In this document: positions 19,960 through 28,315 of the stretch, piece by piece | Layout: every line of letters begins with the position of its first letter | How positions within the stretch are numbered: the stretch's first letter is position 1 | Source of the DNA: Tritrichomonas musculus | Lineage: Eukaryota; Parabasalia; Tritrichomonadida; Tritrichomonadidae | NCBI GenBank assembly: GCA_039105265.1 | Contig: JAPFFF010000002.1 | Span: forward strand, 1,550,001 to 1,614,000 | Reading direction: 5' to 3' | Length of the DNA stretch: 64,000 nt | Program-made: the position numbers and the translations under genes | The notes under the pieces: generated by a model | What the model was told of the DNA's origin: nothing | What the model saw: the letters and a program-made list of their open reading frames with translations, nothing else | Databases searched by the model: none

Positions 19960-20380
19960 CTGATCCTTTTTCTTCTTCTTCTCCATCATTATTGTCTTCA
20001 TCATCATCATCATCTCCATCATCATCATCTTCTTCTTCTTCTTCTCCACCATCTCCATCATTACTGTCTTCATCATCATCATCTCCATCATCATCTTCTT
20101 CTTTTTCTCCGTCATCTTCTTCTTCTCCACCATCTCCATCATCATCGTCTTCTTCTTCTTCTTCTTCTTCTCCACCATCTCCATCATCATCGTCTTCTTC
20201 TTCTTCTCCAACATCTTCATCATCATCGTCTTCTTCTTCTTCTTCATCTCCGTCATCATCTTCTTCTTTTTCTTCTTCATCATCATCATCATCGTCTTCT
20301 TCTTCTTCTCCATCATTATTGTCTTCATTATCATCATCGTCTTCTTCTTCTTCATCATCTCCATCATCATCGTCTTCAGT
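19960..20380 (-). repeat. TTC/ATC low-complexity array (inverted), inner left TIR
   Basis: About 420 bp of TCTTCTTC/ATCATCATC triplets, the reverse-complement orientation of the array at 15600-17560. It separates D from the inner unique part of the left TIR of B. Apparent Ser-rich and Asp/Glu-rich frames are by-products. Confidence 0.85.
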
Positions 20381-20388
20381 AGTAAAGT

Positions 20389-20486
20389 ATAGGCTCCGGT
20401 ACGCTTTCGCTCCCCGGAGACCTATACCGCTTCGCTCCGCCAAGGCTCCGCTCGCGCTACTCCAGGGCTCCCGCCCCGGACCCCAT
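20389..20486. other. GC-rich hairpin island in left TIR
   Basis: About 100 bp of strongly GC-rich DNA (CTCCGGTACGCTTTCGCTCC and similar) in surroundings that are mostly A and T. TATAGGCTCCGG and CCGGAGACCTATA form a near-perfect stem around a loop of about 14 bases, followed by CGCTTCGCTCCGCC and GGCTCCGCTCGCGC. The copy in the right TIR is at 44831-44928. Role unknown. Confidence 0.8.
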
Positions 20487-20703
20487 TTTTAAAATAGATA
20501 TATTAATTGTATACCCCTTCCTCCCCCCCTATAAATGAAAATTAAAAAAATTCAAAAAAACTGAAAAAATCAAAAAACTGAAAAATCAAAAAAACTGAAA
20601 ATTAAAAAGTTCAAAAAATCACTACTAAAAGTAGTATATATAAATGGCGTGATTTCTTAACGTCCCGTCAAGAAATCCCAACCATTTTTTATCACGACGA
20701 CAA

Positions 20704-21006
20704 ATGGACGCCCCGAGTGATTTAAAAATGATGACAGAATATAAAGGCTACACTTTACGCAACCCCTATTATACATCAAGACAGACGCAACAAATCTATG
20801 ATGCACAAAAAAATGTTAGGACGTGCGATAGCAAAGGATACGTCATTTTGGAAGTATTAGATGAAAGAAACAAGTTTAGTGGCTTCAGATATGCAAAATT
20901 TAGACGAGCAGCTTTGTTGAAATATAGTGGTGATTACGATTTGTTGAAGGAAAAAGACGCTCCAAGATATCGATATTTCGATGAGAACCATCAAATATTT
21001 AAATGA
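20704..21006 (+). CDS. TIR-encoded 100-residue protein, left copy
   Basis: Compact 100-residue protein starting MDAPSDLKMM and ending ENHQIFK, rich in Tyr and Arg with alternating charged and hydrophobic residues. A second copy in the right TIR (44309-44611) differs at only three residues, so the reading frame is kept in both ends. It is preceded by TTTTTTATCACGACGACAAATG, a start context like other B genes. An AGAAATCCCAACCATTTTTT repeat sits on both sides of the gene. No family recognised. Confidence 0.6.
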   Translation: MDAPSDLKMMTEYKGYTLRNPYYTSRQTQQIYDAQKNVRTCDSKGYVILEVLDERNKFSGFRYAKFRRAALLKYSGDYDLLKEKDAPRYRYFDENHQIFK

Positions 21007-21091
21007 ATCTAACCATTTTTTTGGAAGAAATCCCAACCATTTTTTGTTAAGATATCCCTTCGAATCAAGAAGTTGTTTTATAATGATTGAA

Positions 21092-22024
21092 ATGTACCCG
21101 ACGCTCAATCCAGCTGAAGAACAAACACCAATCCCTATAGAATATGCTTACTTTTTGGAAGATGGAGAGCAAGACCCCAGCAAACCAAATCGATACTACT
21201 TTAATTTTCCACAAGAATGGTGCACTTCAAATAGAGGAGAATCTATTGTTGGGGTAAGAAATATGTGGTTGATTGCGAGAAGAAGAAAAATTGAATTTAC
21301 AATCACAATTGCAAAATTTCAAAAGGAATATTTTAACAAAGTGGAAGGGAATGATACGACTTCAAAAATAAATAATATGATGTTATTGTATAAAGATAAT
21401 ATTAAAGTAAAAGATGTAAAAGTTATCGATTGGATGTCGATAGAAGGAGATTTTAGAGGATTCTTTAATGCTATTCATACATCAATAAAAAACTATATAG
21501 CAACATGGTGGAAGGACGTCAATGAAATATTTGTACAGTCAGATACTGATATTTTAAATAGAGATATACAATCTGATGGCTATTATGATGAGAGAGGTTT
21601 TCATGAAAAAATATATTCAGAACGAAATAATAATGATGCGGATGAATATGGTGTAGCATTCAAATTAAAAGAAACAAATAAAGATTTTGATGAAGTATTT
21701 AATATTGGTGATGGAGTTAGTCAAAACAATAAAGATGTTTATTTAAAGTACTATGATAAAGTTTTAACGTTTGATAATGTATGGGATAGACATTCATGTA
21801 AAGTTTATTCATCAATAGCAGAACAATCAAATCGTTATTATATTGGTAATTCGAATGTTAATTTCAACCCCATCAAATACTTTAAGCTGAATTCAACAGA
21901 CCAAAGATTTTGGATTGATTTATATTCTGCGCGTGAATATAAAGCACCATTTAAATTACCAGTCGGTGAAAGCTTTGCTATAGAGATGATATTCTTACCA
22001 TATCATAAAATGTTATATATTTAA
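21092..22024 (+). CDS. Candidate minor capsid protein (type 2)
   Basis: A 310-residue protein starting at MYPTLNPAEEQTPIP. I chose this ATG because the C homologue (52618) begins at the same residue; an upstream in-frame start would run through the repeated TIR sequence. The N-terminus has NFPQEWCTSNRGESIVGVR and RRRK. The C-terminus has VYSSIAEQSN, KYFKLNSTDQRFWI, GESFAIEM and FLP. This N- and C-terminal beta pattern around a variable middle resembles jelly-roll minor capsid proteins. Homologous to 47591 (A) and 52618 (C), always next to the integrase. Confidence 0.6.
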   Translation: MYPTLNPAEEQTPIPIEYAYFLEDGEQDPSKPNRYYFNFPQEWCTSNRGESIVGVRNMWLIARRRKIEFTITIAKFQKEYFNKVEGNDTTSKINNMMLLYKDNIKVKDVKVIDWMSIEGDFRGFFNAIHTSIKNYIATWWKDVNEIFVQSDTDILNRDIQSDGYYDERGFHEKIYSERNNNDADEYGVAFKLKETNKDFDEVFNIGDGVSQNNKDVYLKYYDKVLTFDNVWDRHSCKVYSSIAEQSNRYYIGNSNVNFNPIKYFKLNSTDQRFWIDLYSAREYKAPFKLPVGESFAIEMIFLPYHKMLYI

Positions 22025-22034
22025 ATAAATTTAA

Positions 22035-23111
22035 ATGACTTACAAAACAATAGAGGAGTTATACAAAACATTTCCGTGGAAAACACCATCAAAATTTGTT
22101 CCTCTTGCAAAACGATATGGATTTACAGAAGAAGCAGCATTAAATTATTTGAAGAATATAGTGCATGATGTTAAAGTACCAAAGGCAAAATTTATGAATA
22201 TATATTCAAAACACTCAGGGGGATATCAAATGGATACTTTCATAAATGACAAGACAAAAGATGGTTTGAATTATCTGATGTTTATAAATATCAATACCCG
22301 AAAGGCTTTTTGTTATGCGATGAGAGGGAAGGGAGCAAAAGAAGTAGCTAGAGCATTAAATCAATTTTTAGTAGACGAACCAAATGTTTATTCTATTACT
22401 TCTGACCAGGATGCCGCCTATTTGTCCAACGATGTTTTGCAAATAATGAAGGCAAAAAATATTATATACAATACTACGGAAGACAATAATCATAATGTAC
22501 TAGGCATCATAAATAGATTCATGAGAACTATAAGAGATATGGTAGGAGAGAATAGATTTATTGGAGAACAAGAAATGAAGGGATTAATAGATTCCTACAA
22601 TAAATCCCCTCACCGGTCGTTGGACTATAAAATACCAAACGAAATGACAGAAAAAGATGAAAAAGAGTATATTAATACTAAATCACAAATAAATCCATAT
22701 GACTTTCAGCCTAACGACAGGGTGAGAATTATACAAGCCAAGGAACCATTTTCGAAGCGAAGAAATAGGGTCAGCAAGGAGGCTTATATTGTTGATTCGA
22801 AAGCTGGAAATCAATTTATTGTTAAGTCCAAAGATGAATCAATAGATAAGTTGCCGGGATATAGATTGATAAAAACACAGAATAAAAATATTGCTCAGAC
22901 ACTAAAGGGAGGCAAGAGAGGTATTGTGGATAAAATTATATCCTACGATGCAGCTAAGAATAAATATAAAATTAAATATAGTGAAGGGACAGAAGATGTT
23001 ATTCCAGCCAAAAATTTACGAGAAGGAGCCCCAACTAAATTATCAAACCTCGAAATGGATTATTGGAGCAAACAAAAAAATATCCCATCAAACATTAAAA
23101 AATGGGTTTAA
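22035..23111 (+). CDS. Retrovirus-type integrase with chromodomain-like tail
   Basis: A 358-residue protein that would insert element DNA into the genome. An N-terminal helical part (residues 1-60) is followed by an RNase H-fold core with GYQMDTFIND, LMFININTRKAF, VYSITSDQDAAY and NNHNVLGIINRFMRT. An NPYDFQPNDRVRI segment and an SH3-like region (KRRNRVSKEAYIVDS, GYRLIKT) come next. The tail from about residue 290 to 335 has KYKIKYSEG, resembling a chromodomain, as known for Polinton and chromovirus integrases. It lies 10 bp from the ATPase gene. Very similar to the C copy. Confidence 0.92.
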   Translation: MTYKTIEELYKTFPWKTPSKFVPLAKRYGFTEEAALNYLKNIVHDVKVPKAKFMNIYSKHSGGYQMDTFINDKTKDGLNYLMFININTRKAFCYAMRGKGAKEVARALNQFLVDEPNVYSITSDQDAAYLSNDVLQIMKAKNIIYNTTEDNNHNVLGIINRFMRTIRDMVGENRFIGEQEMKGLIDSYNKSPHRSLDYKIPNEMTEKDEKEYINTKSQINPYDFQPNDRVRIIQAKEPFSKRRNRVSKEAYIVDSKAGNQFIVKSKDESIDKLPGYRLIKTQNKNIAQTLKGGKRGIVDKIISYDAAKNKYKIKYSEGTEDVIPAKNLREGAPTKLSNLEMDYWSKQKNIPSNIKKWV

Positions 23112-23121
23112 CCAACAATAA

Positions 23122-23976
23122 ATGGCTAAACAAATAATGAAAGAAGTAGAAGTTTTAATAGAAAAAACTATGCGGAAAAACCAAAAAGAAATAGAATCTG
23201 CACTTATGAAACCAATTCATCCTTCCTATCCATTTAGCACGAACGGTATATATTTTTTGATAGGCAAACCAGGTGCTGGAAAAAGTTATTGGATATGGAA
23301 ACACATTTTAATTACCGAGAGATTATTTAAGTATCCCTACTACCAGAAGATAGTATTCTGTTCCACAAGCGGTAAGATGGACAAAACTGCAGAGGCGATG
23401 AGTCAAAATGTCAAGACACCAATCATATATTTGAACGAAGCAGAATTGATGGATTATTTGAAAAAACATCTAAAGCGAAAGATAAAATATTATGCGATGG
23501 TAAAGCATGTATTATCAAAAATGAAAGAGACGAATGAAGAAATGCAGAGACTAATAAACAAGCACTCCCTTCAAGAAATAGATGATAGAATAGTATATAT
23601 AGCAAACAAGCTGGTAAAATATCAAACTTCATCATATCCATATAACACTCTAATAATATTGGATGACTGTGCTGGGAGCGATTTATTGACGCACAATAAT
23701 ACGGAATTTCTCAGGCTGTTAACAAAAACTAGGCACTATAATATTACATGCATTATGGCTATTCAAACCATTAGATTTGTCCATATAAATGCAAAGAGAT
23801 TGGCCACCGATATTATATGCTATAGTGGATATTCAGAAGAAGATTTTACATCATTGCTTCAACAAACAAATAACAATCTAAATATCAAAAAAACAGTCAA
23901 GGAATATTTACAGCATCGTGAGCCTCACGACAAATTTATTTGTAATATAACAGCCAACAAATATTACTTTGAATAA
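23122..23976 (+). CDS. Genome-packaging ATPase (FtsK/HerA type)
   Basis: A 284-residue P-loop ATPase. Walker A GKPGAGKS lies near residues 48-55; Walker B NTLIILDDCAGS near 175-186 is followed by LLTKTRHYNITCIMAIQT and SGYSEEDFTSLLQQT. The same protein occurs in A and C with high similarity. It should power packaging of the element DNA into preformed capsids. Start ATG follows CCAACAATAA, close behind the integrase stop, indicating one transcription unit. Confidence 0.93.
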   Translation: MAKQIMKEVEVLIEKTMRKNQKEIESALMKPIHPSYPFSTNGIYFLIGKPGAGKSYWIWKHILITERLFKYPYYQKIVFCSTSGKMDKTAEAMSQNVKTPIIYLNEAELMDYLKKHLKRKIKYYAMVKHVLSKMKETNEEMQRLINKHSLQEIDDRIVYIANKLVKYQTSSYPYNTLIILDDCAGSDLLTHNNTEFLRLLTKTRHYNITCIMAIQTIRFVHINAKRLATDIICYSGYSEEDFTSLLQQTNNNLNIKKTVKEYLQHREPHDKFICNITANKYYFE

Positions 23977-24032
23977 CGAAGTCATACTTGGACTATGTCC
24001 TTGAAAGCTAGTTTTATTGACTTTAAATAACA

Positions 24033-24773
24033 ATGGAAAAAGTTGAAGATACAGATAGAGTCGAACCCTCAACACCCCAAAATTCTAGTGGATTTTTAGG
24101 AAAATTTATAAATAGTGCATGGAATTCTGTTAAATCTGGTGTTGGTAAAGCTAGTAAATGGATAGAAGATTCTGCTATTGGCAAAGCGGGAAAATGGATA
24201 TCGAAAAATAAAGTACCAATCTTAAATACTGTCGGAGGAGCGGCTCAAGCTTTCGGAGCAATTACAGGGAACCCTGCAGTAGCTGGTATTGGCAAAGGAA
24301 TGATGATGGCTGCAGATGGAATCAAAGAAGGAGAGGCAAAAGCCGCATTACAAAAATCGATAGCTGAAAGACAGCCGAATCCTTTGGGAAGTAATGTAGC
24401 TCAATCACATTTCCCACGCATTTATTATGGAAGGAAGCCATCTGGTTTTAAAATACATCATAAACGAAATAAGCATCTTGAAAGGGCTATGGCACAATTA
24501 GCACAATTGAAAAAACAAATAAGCAATAAAAACAATACAACTGCCGCTAAAAGTAGTAAACAGAAAAATGCCACAACACAAAAAGAAAAGCCAAAAGAAA
24601 AGCCAAAAGAAAAGCCTAAACCATCGCCTCCCAAAAAGCAATTGTCAGCAGCTGAAAAACACCACATCGAAGTTGAAAAATTAAAGAATGATAAACAATT
24701 CTGGGCGGACCTGAGAGAAGCCACAAGAAGACGTAGAGAAGCATACGAAAAGTTTGAGAAAGATGATTGGTAA
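24033..24773 (+). CDS. Gly/Ala-rich virion protein, possible pVI-like membrane-active protein
   Basis: A 246-residue protein. Residues about 20-110 form an amphipathic and Gly/Ala-rich section (GKFINSAWNSVKSGVGKASK, then NTVGGAAQAFGAITGNPAVA). A conserved ERQPNPLGSNV and FPRI-YY-RKP block follows. The C-terminal part has three KPKEK-like repeats and a basic helix. The C copy (55941) shares the first two parts but not the Lys-rich extension. Composition and position beside the ATPase suggest a capsid-interior membrane-active protein; this is inference. Confidence 0.6.
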   Translation: MEKVEDTDRVEPSTPQNSSGFLGKFINSAWNSVKSGVGKASKWIEDSAIGKAGKWISKNKVPILNTVGGAAQAFGAITGNPAVAGIGKGMMMAADGIKEGEAKAALQKSIAERQPNPLGSNVAQSHFPRIYYGRKPSGFKIHHKRNKHLERAMAQLAQLKKQISNKNNTTAAKSSKQKNATTQKEKPKEKPKEKPKPSPPKKQLSAAEKHHIEVEKLKNDKQFWADLREATRRRREAYEKFEKDDW

Positions 24774-24843
24774 ACAAACTCTCCAAAACTCAAACAAATT
24801 CGTGTAAAAGCCTGCATATTCAAACATTTTTTAAATTTCATAA

Positions 24844-25452
24844 ATGAGCAAAAGAGTGCCTCAAAGCAAAAGATTACAGTTGATAAATAAATGGCTACGT
24901 GGGATTGAAGATGATGATTTTGAAGTGTTCCCTACCAAAACAGAAGGAAAATATATTGTTAGGCCTCGTAAGGAACCACTGGTAAAGCCCCATTCTGAAC
25001 CGTCTACTGAAGAATCATCTATTGAACCACAGGTAGAAGAGCAGGAAGTAGAAGAGCCGACAGAGGAGCCTACAATAAAGCCGCCCATAAAATCTCTCCC
25101 AAAAAAAATCACAAGGCCTAAGCCGCAATCAAATAATTCAGCCATTTTTGACCCCACGATAAATATGGAAATATTAAATCAGCTAAAATTATTGGGAGAA
25201 GAAATAAAAAGTAAACGAGAAAAGAAAGAGCAAAAGAGGATGATAAAAGAAGTAATGAATAAAGAATTATATAAAAGAAATCAATATACTCAGCCGCAAT
25301 ATATTCAAGAGCCTAATTTTCCTTCCGGAAATGATATAGAAGAAGAACCAGAGGACGAGCCAACACGACCACCACCACCACCACCTCCTCCTCAACCTCA
25401 ACCTCAACTCATTCGCAGAAGAAGAAATAATATTTTCTCTGATATATTTTGA
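24844..25452 (+). CDS. Charged Pro/Glu-rich protein upstream of the capsid gene
   Basis: A 202-residue homologue of 12246 (A) and 56497 (C). The conserved N-terminus has SKRLQLINKWLRG and FPTK; the middle is Glu/Pro-rich. An INxEILNQLKLLGEE helix precedes a basic KREKKEQKRMIKE helix, then a run of Pro and a terminal RRRRNNIFSD. A scaffold or core-protein role is possible. The poly-Pro tract is encoded by CCACCACC repeats. Confidence 0.65.
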   Translation: MSKRVPQSKRLQLINKWLRGIEDDDFEVFPTKTEGKYIVRPRKEPLVKPHSEPSTEESSIEPQVEEQEVEEPTEEPTIKPPIKSLPKKITRPKPQSNNSAIFDPTINMEILNQLKLLGEEIKSKREKKEQKRMIKEVMNKELYKRNQYTQPQYIQEPNFPSGNDIEEEPEDEPTRPPPPPPPPQPQPQLIRRRRNNIFSDIF

Positions 25453-25471
25453 AGTTTTTATTTTTTTATAA

Positions 25472-27151
25472 ATGTTGAACAACGAGATTGAACTTAGAAC
25501 TTCAGCGGAAGTATGTACTCAAATAGCATCATATTTTGATATCGTCGATAATTGTATAGCATTATCTGATACCAACAAACAGTATACTATAAGTCCTCAG
25601 ACATCGTATTCCCCATCACCTCCTGTTCCTAGTGGTTCATATACCAGCGCCATTATATCTCCAAATACCAATAATACAGCAGACATATATAATGGATTCA
25701 TTAGAGCCGATATGGAAGTTAGTATTAAAGAAGCTGCTGGAAAAGCTGTTGAACCATTAACTTCAGACGGATATCAATTCAATAGAGTTTGGTTTGGCTT
25801 TAAAGATGCTAGAGATGCGGTTGAGAAATATGAAATTGTAGCAAATGGCATCACCATCTATACCCAGAATTTTGGTTGTGAGGAATCATTTTTAACAGCT
25901 TGCTGTGCTAATGAAACAACAAAGAGAGCAGATGTATATTCTAAGGCCAGACATAAAGATATATGGAATTATAAATCCGGTAGTAGAACAGGATTCGTTG
26001 TTGATTGGAAAGAGAGAAATGGTAAAAAATGGACAGAACAGAAATATAAAATTCATCTCAAGATAGATTTGAGAAGATTCTTACCCCTATCTAATATTAA
26101 ATACCTCCCAGCTTTTGCAGGAAAAATAGAACTCAGATTATTCTTTTCTTGTGCTGGAATGGTATGTTGTCCTATCGGCCCAGGAGCTACATTTGAACAC
26201 GAACCAAATGTTTATTCAAAATATGCCTTCAATCAAATAACAAATGAATTTACTCCAATAAATGAATCAATAACTATGTATACAAGCAAAACAAATTTGG
26301 CTGATACTACAAGAATAACAGGAGCAGCTTTTGCTGCTCAAAGTAATGCAGTTAATATTAATTTTATTCATCTCAAGACAGAAGACAGGACTTTTCAAGT
26401 CGTCGATTACTCGATAACAGAATGCTCATCTATCATACCATGTTTTGGTATTGAAGATAATATTTATTCCAGCCTCGTTCAAAGATATGCTGACCCGACT
26501 CATCCACTTACTTTCCCAACGCAAACTCTTTCCGTCTACACAACAACAAATAAACTAAAAAATCCAAATGACAAAACTACCTGTACAATCACACCCCGAT
26601 TTGTTGATTCAATATTTTGTCTATTTCCTGTAAAGCATACTCATCATACATATTTCAAAAATCCTAACTTTAAATCATTTCAATTAAATTGTGGCGGATA
26701 TGGAAACATTCCTGCAAAACCATTCGGAACGACCGATGAATACCCTGAATTCTTAGAATACTGTCAAAATGCTATGAATATGAATGGTGAACAAAGCGGG
26801 TTCAATAAAGAAGTAGTAAACAGTTTGACATATTGTAATAGAGATTCAACTACTAATCAACCGACATTTGGATATTCAACTGGATATTGGACAAATGATA
26901 AAACCAGCTTCTTCATCGGCCTTCCTACAGAAACAGATAATACATATCAGCAAGGCCTTACATCTTTGTCTCCAATTAACTTTGAAATTAATGTATCCCA
27001 AGATACAGGCGCAAAAACATATGCAAATGCAGTGGAAACTCCTCCTCTAATTTGTCTTTTGTTTGATTCATCAATATCAATTTTGGTTCAGCCTAATGGT
27101 ATGCCACCACTTGTTCGCCTCGGCAACTATGATTTGACTACGCCACAATAA
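25472..27151 (+). CDS. Major capsid protein (double jelly-roll type, inferred)
   Basis: A 559-residue protein aligned along its full length with the A and C copies. It starts MLNNEIELRTSAEVCTQ and contains SYSPSPPVPSGSYTSAI, NTADIYNGFIRADMEV, LPLSNIKYLPAFAG, FVDSIFCLFPVKHTHHTYF, FLEYCQNAMNMNGEQSGFN and FIGLPTETDNTYQQGL. Position after the ATPase and core genes and its size fit the Polinton major capsid protein. Start context is TTTTTTTATAAATG. Confidence 0.82.
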   Translation: MLNNEIELRTSAEVCTQIASYFDIVDNCIALSDTNKQYTISPQTSYSPSPPVPSGSYTSAIISPNTNNTADIYNGFIRADMEVSIKEAAGKAVEPLTSDGYQFNRVWFGFKDARDAVEKYEIVANGITIYTQNFGCEESFLTACCANETTKRADVYSKARHKDIWNYKSGSRTGFVVDWKERNGKKWTEQKYKIHLKIDLRRFLPLSNIKYLPAFAGKIELRLFFSCAGMVCCPIGPGATFEHEPNVYSKYAFNQITNEFTPINESITMYTSKTNLADTTRITGAAFAAQSNAVNINFIHLKTEDRTFQVVDYSITECSSIIPCFGIEDNIYSSLVQRYADPTHPLTFPTQTLSVYTTTNKLKNPNDKTTCTITPRFVDSIFCLFPVKHTHHTYFKNPNFKSFQLNCGGYGNIPAKPFGTTDEYPEFLEYCQNAMNMNGEQSGFNKEVVNSLTYCNRDSTTNQPTFGYSTGYWTNDKTSFFIGLPTETDNTYQQGLTSLSPINFEINVSQDTGAKTYANAVETPPLICLLFDSSISILVQPNGMPPLVRLGNYDLTTPQ

Positions 27152-27188
27152 AATCTTTACTAATTTAATTTTTTTATCTCTACGATAA

Positions 27189-27794
27189 ATGGAACAAGCT
27201 ATTGAATTTGTACCACTTGCTGATTATCCAGATTATGAAATATTATCACAGTACCCATTTACAATTCGTCGAAAAGATAACCATTATGTTGTATCAGAAA
27301 GAATAAATAAAAATAACGGGTATCCAAGTGTCTGCATAAATAGTGATAAAATAAATAAGCATCAAATCATAGCTAAACAATTCATTCCAAATCCAAATAA
27401 TTTTAAATATATCGACCACAAAAACAAAGATAGAACCGACTACCATTTGGAGAATTTAAGATGGTGTACATCAAGTGATAATAACAAAAATGCATCGTCA
27501 AGAAATGGTGTTAAATATGAATTCGTTGATAATATTCCAGATGATGCTATCATGATAACACACTATCAAATGACAAAGGAATGCCGGGAGTTTAATGACA
27601 AGGAATATTATTATTACTATAATGAAGAAACAGATGAAGATATATTTTACCAAAGGATAACAGATGAAGTTTATAGAATAATGCATATTAATGTAGCAAA
27701 AGGAGGAAGAAAATGTATTATGACAAGAGATATAAATCATAAAAAAACCACCATATACATCCATTCTTTTAAGTTTCAATACTGCCTGGAGTAA
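27189..27794 (+). CDS. HNH endonuclease with NUMOD4-like domain
   Basis: A 201-residue protein. NUMOD4-like start (FVPLADYPDYEIL, then YPFTIRRK), then an HNH core with HQIIAKQFIPNPN, IDHKNKDRTDYHLENLRW and a trailing N-rich stretch, typical of phage and viral homing endonucleases. The C-terminal half (YEFVDNIPDDA onward) is shared with other HNH proteins in the window. It would cut DNA at a specific site and could spread itself between elements. The C element has a close copy in the same place (58730); A has none at this position. Confidence 0.85.
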   Translation: MEQAIEFVPLADYPDYEILSQYPFTIRRKDNHYVVSERINKNNGYPSVCINSDKINKHQIIAKQFIPNPNNFKYIDHKNKDRTDYHLENLRWCTSSDNNKNASSRNGVKYEFVDNIPDDAIMITHYQMTKECREFNDKEYYYYYNEETDEDIFYQRITDEVYRIMHINVAKGGRKCIMTRDINHKKTTIYIHSFKFQYCLE

Positions 27795-27839
27795 TTTTGT
27801 CAAGTTATTATTTTTTTCATTTTTTTATCTCCATCGCAA

Positions 27840-28289
27840 ATGCAAGAGCAAAGAGTCTATGATTACATCAACAATATTATCTCCCTCGCTGAAAAGCCAG
27901 AAGAATGGAAGCAATGTAATTTTGCCATCCTCTGTGATAAATTTCCTATCCAGCTTTCTCGCAACAAATTTTTGGGCAAAGTAATATATATATCACTCAA
28001 AACTGAAAAAAAGACCTGGAGAATATATCCTGACAAAATCAAAAAATATGAAATAGAGCATGTAATTATCAATGCAAATTCTCGACGTCGATTACATTAT
28101 AAAATGAATGAATTCTTTATCAACGGCTCAAATCAAGAACAGATATATGAGGAGCATAGCTACTATAATTATTCCATAGAAAATGCTTCAAAACAAACGA
28201 AAGAATTAATTATTCAGCTTCGAGAGAAATACAATTTAAACACGCCAGAACTATACATCGGAGAGTCTCAACCCCTTGTCCTAGAGTAG
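27840..28289 (+). CDS. Conserved 149-residue protein, unknown
   Basis: Starts MQEQRVYDYINNIISLAE, with FAILCDKFPIQLS, VIYISLK, WRIYPDKIKKYEIEH and NTPELYIG. Close homologue in C (59368), same length and position; none seen in A. It may be linked to the HNH gene just upstream, because both are absent from the corresponding place in A. No family recognised. Start context is TTTTTTTATCTCCATCGCAAATG. Confidence 0.65.
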   Translation: MQEQRVYDYINNIISLAEKPEEWKQCNFAILCDKFPIQLSRNKFLGKVIYISLKTEKKTWRIYPDKIKKYEIEHVIINANSRRRLHYKMNEFFINGSNQEQIYEEHSYYNYSIENASKQTKELIIQLREKYNLNTPELYIGESQPLVLE

Positions 28290-28315
28290 GCTGAATAATT
28301 TTTTTTGGAATAGAA

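Larger units (their letters stand above)
17508..20016. mobile_element. Foldback structure D inside the left TIR of B (shrunken Maverick-like remnant)
   Basis: Two inverted arms of about 530 bp (17508-18043 and 19491-20016) are virtually identical and face each other across 1.45 kb. The outer edges of the arms run into the same GAA/GAT array type found in the TIRs of B. The middle holds a fibre-gene remnant. The simplest reading is an internally deleted, non-autonomous relative of these elements that came to lie in the left TIR of B, either by insertion or by exchange within the triplet array. The identity of the arms suggests it is young. Confidence 0.65.
20378..21152 (+). repeat. Element B left TIR, inner unique part (~775 bp)
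   Basis: Inverted copy at 44161-44935, equal length. It holds a GC-rich hairpin island, a low-complexity CAAAAAACTGAAAA stretch, the 100-residue ORF and the first codons of the type 2 minor-capsid gene. The inner boundary falls just inside that gene on the left, and at the stop codon of the second fibre gene on the right. Confidence 0.9.
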
